Assembly: GCA_020638285.1 (NCBI GenBank)
Contig: JACKIV010000002.1
Location: 248,001-312,000 of the forward strand
From: Rhodospirillales bacterium
GTDB lineage: Bacteria > Pseudomonadota > Alphaproteobacteria > Micavibrionales > Micavibrionaceae
DNA: 64,000 nucleotides
Direction of reading: 5' to 3'
Positions 17,475 through 25,843 of the stretch are shown piece by piece. Below the pieces are notes generated by a model, which saw nothing but the letters and a program-made list of their open reading frames with translations, searched no databases and was not told the origin of the DNA. The position numbers and the translations under genes were made by a program. How positions within the stretch are numbered: position 1 is the stretch's first letter; each line of letters begins with the position of its first letter.

Positions 17475-18428
17475 ATGGCACGCAGAAACAAAATCGCACT
17501 CGTTGGCGCGGGGCAAATCGGCGGAACGCTGGCTCTTTTGGCCGGGATGAAAAATCTGGGCGATGTTGTTCTGTTCGACGTGGCCGAAGGCGTGCCGCAG
17601 GGCAAGGCGCTTGATCTGATTGAGGCCTCCCCGGTCGAAGGGTTCGACTGCGCCTATACGGGCAGCAACGATTATGCGGCCATTGCCGGGGCGGATGTGG
17701 TTATCGTAACAGCAGGCGTGCCGCGCAAGCCGGGCATGAGCCGTGATGACCTGATCGGCATCAATTCCGGCATTATCAAAACCGTGGCCGAAGCCATCAA
17801 GAAACATGCGCCGGACGCCTTCGTTATTGTTATTACAAATCCTCTGGATGCGATGGTCGAGGTCATGTACCGCGTGGCCGGACTGCCTGCCAACAAGGTT
17901 GTCGGAATGGCCGGCGTTCTGGACAGCGCCCGGTTCCGGTATTTCCTGGCCGAAGAATTCAAGGTTTCCGTCGAAGATGTGAGCGCCTTTGTTCTGGGCG
18001 GTCATGGCGATACGATGGTGCCCTTGGTCCGGTATTCAACGATTGCGGGCATTCCCTTGCCCGATATGGTCAAGATGGGATGGACGACGCAAGAGCGTCT
18101 GGATGCGATTGTCCAGCGCACCCGGGATGGCGGCGCCGAAATCGTCGGCCTTCTCAAGACCGGGTCGGCTTTTTATGCTCCGGCCTCAAGCGCCATTGCG
18201 ATGGCGGAGAGCTATCTTCTTGACAAGAGGCGCGTTCTGCCCTGCGCGGCCCGCCTGTCGGGTCAGTACGGGGTCAAGGATCTGTTCATCGGCGTTCCGG
18301 TGGTGATCGGCGCGGGCGGGGTTGAGAAAATCGTTGAAATCGAGATGTCCGCCGACGAAAAAGCCATGTTTACGAAATCTGTAGACGCTGTGCGCGGTCT
18401 TCTCGATGCGGTCGAAAAGGCCGCGTAA
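17475..18428 (+). CDS. mdh: Malate dehydrogenase (NAD-dependent, LDH-like type)
   Basis: The 317-residue enzyme oxidises malate to oxaloacetate in the TCA cycle. The NAD-binding loop VGAGQIGGT is at 10-18, the substrate arginines R84 and R90 lie in VPRKPGMSRDDL, R152 is in SARFR, and the catalytic His is H177 (LGGHGDTMVP). This is the tetrameric LDH-like MDH typical of alphaproteobacteria. AAAAGGAAC precedes the ATG. The sucCDAB genes that commonly follow mdh are absent; a transglycosylase gene converges instead. Confidence 0.94.
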   Translation: MARRNKIALVGAGQIGGTLALLAGMKNLGDVVLFDVAEGVPQGKALDLIEASPVEGFDCAYTGSNDYAAIAGADVVIVTAGVPRKPGMSRDDLIGINSGIIKTVAEAIKKHAPDAFVIVITNPLDAMVEVMYRVAGLPANKVVGMAGVLDSARFRYFLAEEFKVSVEDVSAFVLGGHGDTMVPLVRYSTIAGIPLPDMVKMGWTTQERLDAIVQRTRDGGAEIVGLLKTGSAFYAPASSAIAMAESYLLDKRRVLPCAARLSGQYGVKDLFIGVPVVIGAGGVEKIVEIEMSADEKAMFTKSVDAVRGLLDAVEKAA

Positions 18429-18436
18429 AACCCCGT

Positions 18437-19426
18437 TTATCCATTCCCGAGGGGGGTGAACATATCCCGGTGAAAGGCTGCGCCCTGATGCGTGCCGGAC
18501 GACGGGGGAGCGGGGCTGTCAGTCGCTTCCGCTCTTGCCTTCTCCGGGCCTGTGTTCGGGGCGGAGGGGACATTCGTCCACGTTTTGTCTCCGAAACCAC
18601 CGCCTGCCGAATTGAAAGAAACATTAAAGTTGCTGCGGCCTTCGTTTGCGGCCTGCTGCTCGGAGGCAGCGCGCCGGGAGAGAGCGGCTTCGTGCATCGG
18701 CGTGTTCTGGCTGGCATCGTTGAAGGCAAACCCCGGGCCAACGGTGGACGGGCCAAAAACATCCCGTGCCACGAGATCCGTCCGCCCGTTATAGGCAGGC
18801 GTCTCGGGTGAGGGGTCTGGTTGTGTTCCGGCCACGCGCCGGGAATCTTCCGAAGGGACGCCGCCGAGGGGTGCTTTATCGGCGTATTTCCGTTCCCACA
18901 AAGAAGTAAAGGCACCGCAGGACATGGACCGGTCTCCTCCATTCCCGGTGATGGCTTTTACAGGATTCTTGTAAAACGGAGAGAGGGCGTGTGCCGCAGA
19001 TGTATCGGGATCTTTAAGGATAGCTGCCGCGCCGCCCAGACCCTGCTGGTGTGCCATATACAGTTCATGTTCTGCCGGATCGCGTCCGAGGGTGCTTTTC
19101 AGGCTGTCCTTATTTTGGGCGGCCAGATGCGCTGCCGCCATAATGGATTTCTCGGGATCGAGGCGGTCGTCTCTGTGCCGATTGACGGTAAGCCCCATCT
19201 CTCGGGCGGCGGCAGGCTGAAACTGCATGAGCCCGACGCTTGAGCCGCGTCGGGCTTGCGGATTGCCCGAGCTTTCGATCGCGGCGAGCTTGCGCAGATA
19301 AGTTTCGGAAATTCCGTATCTCTCAGAGGCTTCGGAAAATGCACTCCCGTAGGGGTCTGCACTTTCCGGAACATTGCGGCTTTCTGTGTGGCTCAACCCA
19401 CCCTGTCGCGTCCGTCCGCGCGCCAT
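18437..19426 (-). CDS. Signal-less lytic transglycosylase (SLT domain)
   Basis: The protein has 329 residues. The N-terminal half holds a lysozyme-like SLT domain: YLRKLAAIESSGNP supplies the catalytic Glu (about residue 50), GLMQFQPAAA follows, then AHQQGLGGAA. The C-terminal about 150 residues are Pro/Ser/Asn-rich and unrecognised. There is no Sec signal peptide or membrane segment, unlike most envelope transglycosylases. Export by the type IVB system, action as a phage-like lysin, or use during flagellar or secretion-system assembly are possibilities. A GAGAGG site precedes the ATG. A 5'-broken M23 peptidase gene lies upstream on the same strand. Confidence 0.78.
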   Translation of the reverse strand: MARGRTRQGGLSHTESRNVPESADPYGSAFSEASERYGISETYLRKLAAIESSGNPQARRGSSVGLMQFQPAAAREMGLTVNRHRDDRLDPEKSIMAAAHLAAQNKDSLKSTLGRDPAEHELYMAHQQGLGGAAAILKDPDTSAAHALSPFYKNPVKAITGNGGDRSMSCGAFTSLWERKYADKAPLGGVPSEDSRRVAGTQPDPSPETPAYNGRTDLVARDVFGPSTVGPGFAFNDASQNTPMHEAALSRRAASEQQAANEGRSNFNVSFNSAGGGFGDKTWTNVPSAPNTGPEKARAEATDSPAPPSSGTHQGAAFHRDMFTPLGNG

Positions 19427-19551
19427 GACACCTCTCTTTCTTTTCTAGTAATATTATAAGAAAAGAGAAGTTTCCCCGTCAAATGTCAGGGCAAAAATGG
19501 CTTTAAACTCAACAAAAACAGACAGATGGCGGCGATCTTTAAGGTTTTTCC

Positions 19552-20619
19552 TCAAGCCGGTGCAAGGGCCGCCGCGGCCTTGGGCTCTTCCGGAGCTGTC
19601 GATTTGGGCGTTGCTGCGGCGACGGCTGCCGTTGCGGCGGGCTTGTCTTCCGAGGCCCTGGGCGTAGCAGGATCGGCCTTTGCCGTGGTAGACGCCGGGG
19701 CATCCTGCGTTGTCGCATTACGCTGGAAGGAAGCGGAGAGGTTTTCTACTTTCTTCTCCATCCAGTCCCCGATGATCTTCGTCGCTGCCGACAGTCTGGG
19801 AGAGGAGGTCGCAGGTTTTTCTGCCGTTGCAACGGCGACCGCTGGCGGGGCCGGGGCTGGATTTTGAGCCACAAGGGCCGGGTGGTCGTGCTTTAAGTTC
19901 TCGGACACCCGCGCGTCAAAAGCCCGACTCGCCAGTTTACTGACATTGACGCCCATTTTGTCTTCGGCCTGCGCGATCAGGTTCTGACGGGTTTGGGGAT
20001 CGGACAGGTCTTTTCCAATCGTCTTTTCAGGATCGACCCGATAGGCCTTCCCGTCTTTCCCCATAAGAAGAACTTCGTAGTGCAAGTGTGCCGAGCCGAT
20101 GCCTTCATCGCCGGTCACCGCGAACCTGTCGCCTTTTTTGAGCATTTGTCCTGTTTTAGCGGGCATGTTCGGTTCGACATGGCCATAGAGGGTGAAAACG
20201 CCCTGACCGTGATTGAGAATAACGGCCTGACCATATCCGCCGGACGGGCCTGCGTAAGCAACCTGAGCCGGGCCTTGCGCCACAAGAGGCGTTCCGACCG
20301 CCGCGCGCATATCAATACCGCCATGGTTCTTTGATGCACCTGCAATTCCCGTATCACGGGGGCCCATGTCCGATGTGATTTTGCTGTTCAAAGGCAAATC
20401 CAGAACGACCGGACCGCCGCTGGAGGCCAGAGCGGTATCCGCCGCAGGGGAGCGAACGGAATTTCTGGAGGCTTGAACCGAAGCCAGAAGCGTTCCCCAT
20501 CCAACGCCCGACTTGTTCAGACCATCGCCGTGGTAATAGCTCAGGCCGCTGGCGTCCTTGGGCAGGGAAGCCCATTCCTTGGACAGGTTGTTCGCGAATT
20601 TTTCGGCGCTGATGTTGAC
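19552..20619 (-). pseudogene. M23 (LytM-type) metallopeptidase with broken 5' end
   Basis: The open frame encodes an M23 domain with all zinc/catalytic motifs: NHGGID (HxxxD), LYGHV and AHLHYE (HxH). It is followed by a long Ala/Pro-rich tail. The coding-like frame continues upstream of the first usable start (TTG at 20397) through SAEKFANNL, LPKDASGLSYYHGDG and VGWGTLLASVQ. It then meets a TAA at 20620-20622 with no ATG in frame. Restoring one base near 20620 would join it to GENDTDFLK in another frame. The gene is therefore truncated by a frameshift, or the assembly lost a base. No signal peptide is seen in the remaining part. Confidence 0.65.
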
Positions 20620-21162
20620 TTAAGAAAATCCGTGTCGTTCTCACCTTGTTGCGTAACGGTGAATGGCAATGCCTCTGCGCCGGTTACGGTAGTTTTCGTT
20701 TCCGCTCAAGGCCGCATCTCTTTCTTGCCATCCTTGAGCGCTGGCAAAAATGGCAAACCGTCCGTCTATTTCCCGGATCGCGCCTTTTCGCGCTTTAGCG
20801 ATCGTTTTTCCAACGATCAATGTTTCCAGGCCAGAACCTGATCCAGGATCTCATAGTTGATCTGGTGTCATTTCGCGATGTTTGACGCGTTCCTTCCATT
20901 CTAATTGTTACGTGACGTCGCCTGCCCTGTTTATAGGCTTTTTCGATCAACTTTAGAATGGGTGGGCCACTGGCCTTGAGAGACTAAAACGCCTCAGGCA
21001 AACTTGAAATCTCTTGTAGTCGCTCAGCTGTTCGCAAGCGTCAGAAGAACTTTTTCCGGTGGCCGTGCCTGTTAACATGCCATTTTGTCGGTTTCTCCCC
21101 GATTCGACATCTTCTGTCATCTTTCCGAACACGGAATCCAGCCCCAAAGGGTTGTCGCCCAT
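20620..21162 (-). pseudogene. Decayed 5' portion of the M23 gene or an adjacent gene
   Basis: No intact gene is present, but coding-like blocks remain on the minus strand. One frame between about 20622 and 20862 reads INYEILDQVLAWKH, then TGA, SLKREKARSGK, then TAG, TDGLPFLPALKDGKKEMRP, then TGA, and then AEALPFTVTQQGENDTDFLK. Its codons resemble those of neighbouring genes. Other blocks (MGDNPLGLDSVFGKMTEDVESG split by a shift; GPPILKLIEKAYKQGRRR) lie further upstream. Three in-frame stops plus several shifts suggest pseudogenisation rather than a single sequencing error. The function is unknown. Confidence 0.45.
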
Positions 21163-21604
21163 TTTGGAGAGCAAAAAGAGCCAAAAGAGAGAACGATGAT
21201 CTGGCCAAACCCTGCCCTCAAGCGAAGGGATCTGGTCGAACCCAGAACCTGTCTGAGGCTGCGGGCCGCAACCGAGGTGAACGGACCGCTTATCCCAGAC
21301 GCGCGAGACAGGCGCGCGGTTTCGTTTCTTGCCTCTTCTCCCGTCCTTTTACCTTGTTCCGGCGTTTCCGCTACCATTGAAATCTCCAAAGCAGGGCGGT
21401 TTCTTTTAGGCCTTCCCGCCCTATTTGATACAAGGGTAACAGATTGGCGTTCAAGATGCAAAAACAAGGGATAAAATTATTATAAAACAATGGATTATAA
21501 GTATTTTGGTCTGCGTTTTGGGGTGAATTATGGCTTTGGCCTGACGTCCTGTCCGGAAGGGGGTAAACAGGGGGAAGGCTTTGACCTTTTTCGTCGGGGG
21601 CTTT
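21163..21604. other. Gap without an intact gene, upstream of radA
   Basis: Nothing convincing is encoded here. On the minus strand a piece reading METPEQGKRTG-like and RAPVSRVWDKR-like segments in different frames could be further remnants of the decayed region. The last about 100 bases should contain the radA promoter: they are AT-rich around 21465-21510. No tRNA, repeat or clear terminator was found. Confidence 0.4.
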
Positions 21605-23025
21605 ATGATGGCGGGCATGGTAAAAGCGGCAAAACAGTACATCTGTCAGTCCTGCGGCGCGGTATCCCCCAAATGGGCCGGGAAATGCGAGGCATGCGGA
21701 GCGTGGAATTCTCTGGCGGAAGAGTCCGTTGAGGCCTCCCCTGACCGGTGGAAAAGCGCAAAAAGCCGGGGACGGCCTCCGGCGTGCGTTTTCCGACCTG
21801 CGGGATGAAAATGCCGCCCCTCCGCCCCGGTGCCAGACAGGGATTGCAGAGCTGGATCGCGTGACGGGGGGCGGGTTTGTCCCCGGATCGGCCCTGCTCA
21901 TCGGCGGCGATCCGGGAATCGGGAAATCGACCTTGCTGCTTCAGGCGGCCTGCGCTCTGGCGAATCGGGGGCTTGCGCTGCGCCTATGTCTCTGGCGAGG
22001 AAAGCGTGGATCAGGTACGCCTGCGCGCCCGGAGGCTGGGGCTTGAGCATGCGCCGCTGGCTCTGGCGGCGGCGACGAACGTCCGGGAAATCGCCGCGAC
22101 CATTGAAGGCGCCTCGCCGCCACTGGCCTTGATCGTCATCGACTCGATCCAGACCATGTATGCCGATATGGTCGACAGCGCGCCGGGAACGGTGACTCAA
22201 GTGCGCGTCTCGGCCCACGAAATCACCCGGATGGCCAAGAAACACGGCACCACGGTGCTGTTTGTCGGGCACGTCACCAAGGACGGCCAGATCGCCGGTC
22301 CCCGCGTTCTGGAACATATGGTCGATACGGTTTTGTACTTTGAGGGTGATCGGGGACACCAGTTCCGGATTTTGCGATCGGTCAAGAACAGGTTTGGCCC
22401 CACGGATGAAATTGGCGTGTTTGAGATGGGCACGGCGGGGCTGGCCGAAGTTGAAAATCCTTCGGCTTTGTTTTTATCGCAAAGACAGGAAGATATGCCG
22501 GGCTGCGTTGTTCTGGCGGCGCTGGAGGGAACCCGGCCCGTTCTGGTCGAGGTTCAGGCCCTGGTGGCCCCTTCGGCGCTGGCCACGCCGCGCCGGGCCG
22601 TGGTGGGGTGGGATTCAAACCGTCTGGCCATGATTCTGGCGGTGCTGGAGGCCAGGTGCGGCCTGCATCTGTCGGCCAACGATGTTTTCCTGAATATTGC
22701 CGGAGGAATCCGGATTTCCGAACCCGCCGCCGATCTGGCCGTCGCGGCGGCGCTGGTGTCGTCTCTGACCGGCGTTCCGGCTCCGGCGGAAAGCGTTCTG
22801 TTCGGTGAAATCGGCCTTGCGGGAGAGATTCGCGCGGTGGCGCAGCCGGATTTGCGCCTGAAAGAAGCGGCAAAACTGGGATTTCGTCAGGCGGTCATTC
22901 CGCCGCGCATGGGCAATAAAAAGGATAAAAAAAGTCCAGACCCTTTGTCTGTGCGCGAGGCCGGGCATGTTCTTGATCTTCTGGAAATATTCCCGCAGAC
23001 CCAGAGACGGGCCGGGGCGGCCTAG
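21605..23025 (+). pseudogene. radA: DNA repair protein RadA, interrupted by two frameshifts
   Basis: All parts of RadA are present but in three frames. The zinc finger (CQSCG...CEACGAWNSL) is read from 21605. The segment RCQTGIAELDRV through Walker A (GGDPGIGKST) is in the next frame. From about 21975 the rest (AYVSGEESVDQVRLR, Walker B LIVIDSIQT, the KNRFG motif and the Lon-like C-terminal domain) is in the third frame, to 23025. Shifts lie at about 21740-21765 and 21972-21980; removing one C at the latter restores GLACAYVSGEES. RadA processes recombination intermediates. Either the gene is inactivated or the consensus has indel errors here. Confidence 0.85.
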
Positions 23026-23105
23026 ATCGGGTCGAAGCGGCATGGTTTTTGCTTTCCTCTTTCTTTCAGATGGGATTTTGAACCGCAATTTGATAGTCTG
23101 GAACC

Positions 23106-24224
23106 ATGAGCGACACGACCGAAACCGAGGAAATGAGCGAAGAAGAAAAAGCCATGATGGCCCAGTGGGAGGCCATGGCTGGATCGGAGGAGTCTGCCGA
23201 TGCTCCGGAAATGGACGCAACGCCTTCTTTTGACGCTCTGGCTGCGGACGACGAGACCAATACACGAATTCTCAATCAGGATGAAATTGACTCTCTTCTG
23301 GGATTTGACGACGAGGGCGGCAGCGGGGAAACCTCTGGCGTCATGGCCCTTGTCAATTCGGCAATGGTCAATTACGAGCGTCTGCCGATGCTCGATATTG
23401 TGTTCGATCGGCTTGTGCGACTCATGTCCACTTCGCTGCGTAACCTGACGAGCGACAATGTCGAGGTGAGTCTGGATCAGGTGTCCACGGTGCGCTTTGG
23501 CGATTATATGAACTCTATCCCGCTGCCCGCCATGCTGACGGTCTTCAAGGCCGAGGAATGGGACAATCAGGGTTTGCTGGTGACCGACAGCGCCCTGATC
23601 TATTCCATCGTGGATGTTCTGCTCGGCGGGCGCAAGGGAACGCCCGCGATTCGGGTGGAGGGTCGCCCCTATACCACCATCGAAAGCAAGCTGGTCGAGC
23701 GGATGGTTCAGGTGACGCTTTCGGATATGTCTTCGGCGTTTGACCCGCTTTCCCCCGTGAGCTTTGCTCTGGACCGGATGGAAACGAATCCGCGTTTTGC
23801 CACCATTACCCAGAGCGGAAACGCTTGCGTTCTGGCGCGGTTGCGGGTTGATATGGGCGACCGGGGAGGGCGGATGGAGGTTTTGATTCCCTATGCCACG
23901 CTGGAGCCGATCCGGGAATTGCTCCTTCAGATGTTCATGGGAGAGAAGTTCGGGCGCGATTCCATATGGGAGAGCCACCTGACGAATGAATTGTATAAAA
24001 CCGATATTCACCTTCAGGCTGTTCTGGGGGAGATGAGTTTTTCGTTGCAGGAGATATTGAACTGGAAGATCGGCACCCGCGTCTTGTTCAATACGCGAGT
24101 GGAGGACTGGCTGGAGCTGCGTTGTGGTTCGGTTCCCATGTTTCGCGGACCCGTCGGGCGCAAACAGGAAAATATCGCTCTGCGGATTGAAACCTATGTT
24201 CCGCCGGAAGAAGAGGGAAAATGA
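23106..24224 (+). CDS. fliM: Flagellar motor switch protein FliM
   Basis: The 372-residue protein has an acidic N-terminal extension of about 55 residues containing ILNQDEIDSLLGF, the CheY-binding type motif. A CheC-like middle domain and a C-terminal SpoA domain follow (LGEMSFSLQEILNWKIGTRVLF). FliM forms the cytoplasmic C ring that sets rotation direction. The ATG at 23106 gives an N-terminus longer than E. coli FliM, owing to the acidic leader. It overlaps the next gene by ATGA, forming a coupled unit fliM / DUF6468-like / motE-like. Confidence 0.93.
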   Translation: MSDTTETEEMSEEEKAMMAQWEAMAGSEESADAPEMDATPSFDALAADDETNTRILNQDEIDSLLGFDDEGGSGETSGVMALVNSAMVNYERLPMLDIVFDRLVRLMSTSLRNLTSDNVEVSLDQVSTVRFGDYMNSIPLPAMLTVFKAEEWDNQGLLVTDSALIYSIVDVLLGGRKGTPAIRVEGRPYTTIESKLVERMVQVTLSDMSSAFDPLSPVSFALDRMETNPRFATITQSGNACVLARLRVDMGDRGGRMEVLIPYATLEPIRELLLQMFMGEKFGRDSIWESHLTNELYKTDIHLQAVLGEMSFSLQEILNWKIGTRVLFNTRVEDWLELRCGSVPMFRGPVGRKQENIALRIETYVPPEEEGK

Positions 24225-24829
24225 CCCTGTTCGGTTTTATTCTCAATGGCGTGATTCTGGTCCTTTTGGGGGCCATGATTTTTTTCGCGGTGAAACTGTC
24301 TCTTGCGCTCCGGTCTTTTCGGGACAACCGCGCCGAGCTGCGTGATCTGATCGAGTCTTTGTCGCGTGCAATCCTTCAGGCCGATGGCGCTATCCGGGGT
24401 CTGCGCGAGGCGGCGCGGGAAGGCGGGCGCGATCTTCAGGGGACGATCGGCGAGGCGCGCGGGATCCAGGACGAATTGCGGATCATGATCGAATCCGGTG
24501 ATTCTCTGGCGCGGCGGATCGAGTCTGCCGTAGATCGGGGACGATCCGGGTCGTACAAGGAACCACAACGGGACAGGAAGAAAAATCTGCTCCGCGTGGA
24601 GCGGCTCAGGTCTGCGTCTGATTCTGCCCCCGCTGCCTCGCCTGCTCCTGATGGGTTTTCCATCCGCGATCCGGACTATGATCGGGGCGAGTCGTCTGCA
24701 CTGTCGGACATTCAGGAAGACACCGGATCGGGGCATGAGGGCGGGGACGAACGATTCTACAGCAAGGCCGAACGCGAGCTTTATGAGGCGCTCCAGAAAA
24801 AAAGCGCAAGAGGGGCGGGCGGCGCATGA
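24221..24829 (+). CDS. Alphaproteobacterial flagellar-operon membrane protein (DUF6468-like)
   Basis: The 202-residue protein has one N-terminal transmembrane helix (about 5-27) and then a long helical, probably coiled-coil region (about 30-105: SFRDNRAELRDLIESLSRAI and following). The rest is charged and disordered. This architecture and position between fliM and motE fit the DUF6468 family of alphaproteobacterial flagellar operons, whose role is not established. Both ends overlap neighbours by ATGA, implying translational coupling. Confidence 0.6.
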   Translation: MTLFGFILNGVILVLLGAMIFFAVKLSLALRSFRDNRAELRDLIESLSRAILQADGAIRGLREAAREGGRDLQGTIGEARGIQDELRIMIESGDSLARRIESAVDRGRSGSYKEPQRDRKKNLLRVERLRSASDSAPAASPAPDGFSIRDPDYDRGESSALSDIQEDTGSGHEGGDERFYSKAERELYEALQKKSARGAGGA

Positions 24830-25623
24830 CGTTCCTTGACCGTGTCCGGATTTTGCCTCTTTTGATTCTTGTGGCCAGCCTGTCTTTTGCGGTGCGTCTG
24901 GGTGATTTCATCTCGGGCGCGCGCAGCCTTGCGGGACAGGCTTTTGCACAGGAAGAGGTTAAGGTTGAGCCACCTGCCTTTCCGGCCCCCGCTGCTGGCG
25001 GGGCAAAGGTGCCCGATGAAACTGAAGTCGCCAGACCTGTGGATCAGAAAGAGCCTGTGTCCGGAGATGGGAAAATCCGTCTTGTCGACGACACTCCCGA
25101 GAAAAAAGAAGAGGCCGGGAAGAAAGATGCCGAGAAACCCGGAGAAAAGGTTCCGGCCAGCGCGAAGAGAAACTGGAAAGATGCCGCCGATACGGATATT
25201 GAATATGCCGATGTGAAAATGGAATTGTTTCAGGACCTTTCGAGCCGACGGAAATCCATTGAAACGCGTGAAAGGGAACTGGCTACCCGCGAGGCAATTT
25301 TGAAGGCCGGAGAACAGGAACTTGACCAGAAATTCCGGGAACTGGAGACGCTGCGCAAGGAAATCGAAGGATTGTTGCAAAAACAATCTTCGGAGGAAGC
25401 GGCCCGGATCGGTAGCCTCGTGAAAATCTATGAAGCCATGAAGCCAAAGGATGCGGCGCGAATCTTCGATTCTCTGGACATGGACGTTCTTATGGCAGTT
25501 ATTTCCCGGATGTCGGAACGCAAAACATCACCGATCATGGCGGAAATGAATCCGGAGCGAGCGCGGTCCATTACGATCCTGCTCGCGCAGCAAAAACAGC
25601 TTCCGGTTTTGTCGCAGGAATAA
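24826..25623 (+). CDS. motE: MotE-like flagellar motor chaperone (MgtE-N domain)
   Basis: The 265-residue protein has an N-terminal anchor or signal helix (about 8-27), a Pro/Lys/Glu-rich linker (about 45-125), a coiled coil (about 135-190, IETRERELATREAIL and following), and an MgtE-N-like helical domain at the C-terminus with IYEAMKPKDAARIFDSL. This order matches MotE, a periplasmic chaperone that stabilises MotC in alphaproteobacterial flagellar motors. It is encoded directly after fliM and the DUF6468-like gene. motC is not visible. Confidence 0.72.
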   Translation: MTFLDRVRILPLLILVASLSFAVRLGDFISGARSLAGQAFAQEEVKVEPPAFPAPAAGGAKVPDETEVARPVDQKEPVSGDGKIRLVDDTPEKKEEAGKKDAEKPGEKVPASAKRNWKDAADTDIEYADVKMELFQDLSSRRKSIETRERELATREAILKAGEQELDQKFRELETLRKEIEGLLQKQSSEEAARIGSLVKIYEAMKPKDAARIFDSLDMDVLMAVISRMSERKTSPIMAEMNPERARSITILLAQQKQLPVLSQE

Positions 25624-25627
25624 GGGC

Positions 25628-25831
25628 ATGGTCTGGCTTTCGGGATTTGTAGGATTGATCGGCGGTTTTATGGCGGGACAGCTTCTGCTGATGTTTTTAC
25701 TGCGCCACAGAAGCAATCAGGAAATTCTGTCCGATCGTTCTATCCGTTGGGTCTATGGGCTTGTCAACTGGGCCGTGGCGGCTTTGGGCGTCTGGGTCGC
25801 CGTATCGATGTATTCCCGATATGCAGGGTAA
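25628..25831 (+). CDS. Small two-helix membrane protein of unknown function
   Basis: The 67-residue protein has two hydrophobic segments (about 4-25 and 43-62) separated by a basic loop (LRHRSNQEILSDRS). It starts four bases after the motE-like stop, so it is very probably the last gene of the fliM operon. It converges with the four-paralogue operon. No family is recognised. A role at the flagellar motor is suggested only by position. Confidence 0.55.
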   Translation: MVWLSGFVGLIGGFMAGQLLLMFLLRHRSNQEILSDRSIRWVYGLVNWAVAALGVWVAVSMYSRYAG

Positions 25832-25843
25832 ATTCTCCGGCTA

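Noticed and set aside
20620..20880. TGA read as Trp to rescue the M23 5' region
   Set aside because: TGA is used as a normal stop throughout the window (for example murB, fliM, hyfE overlaps), and a TAG and a frameshift would remain.
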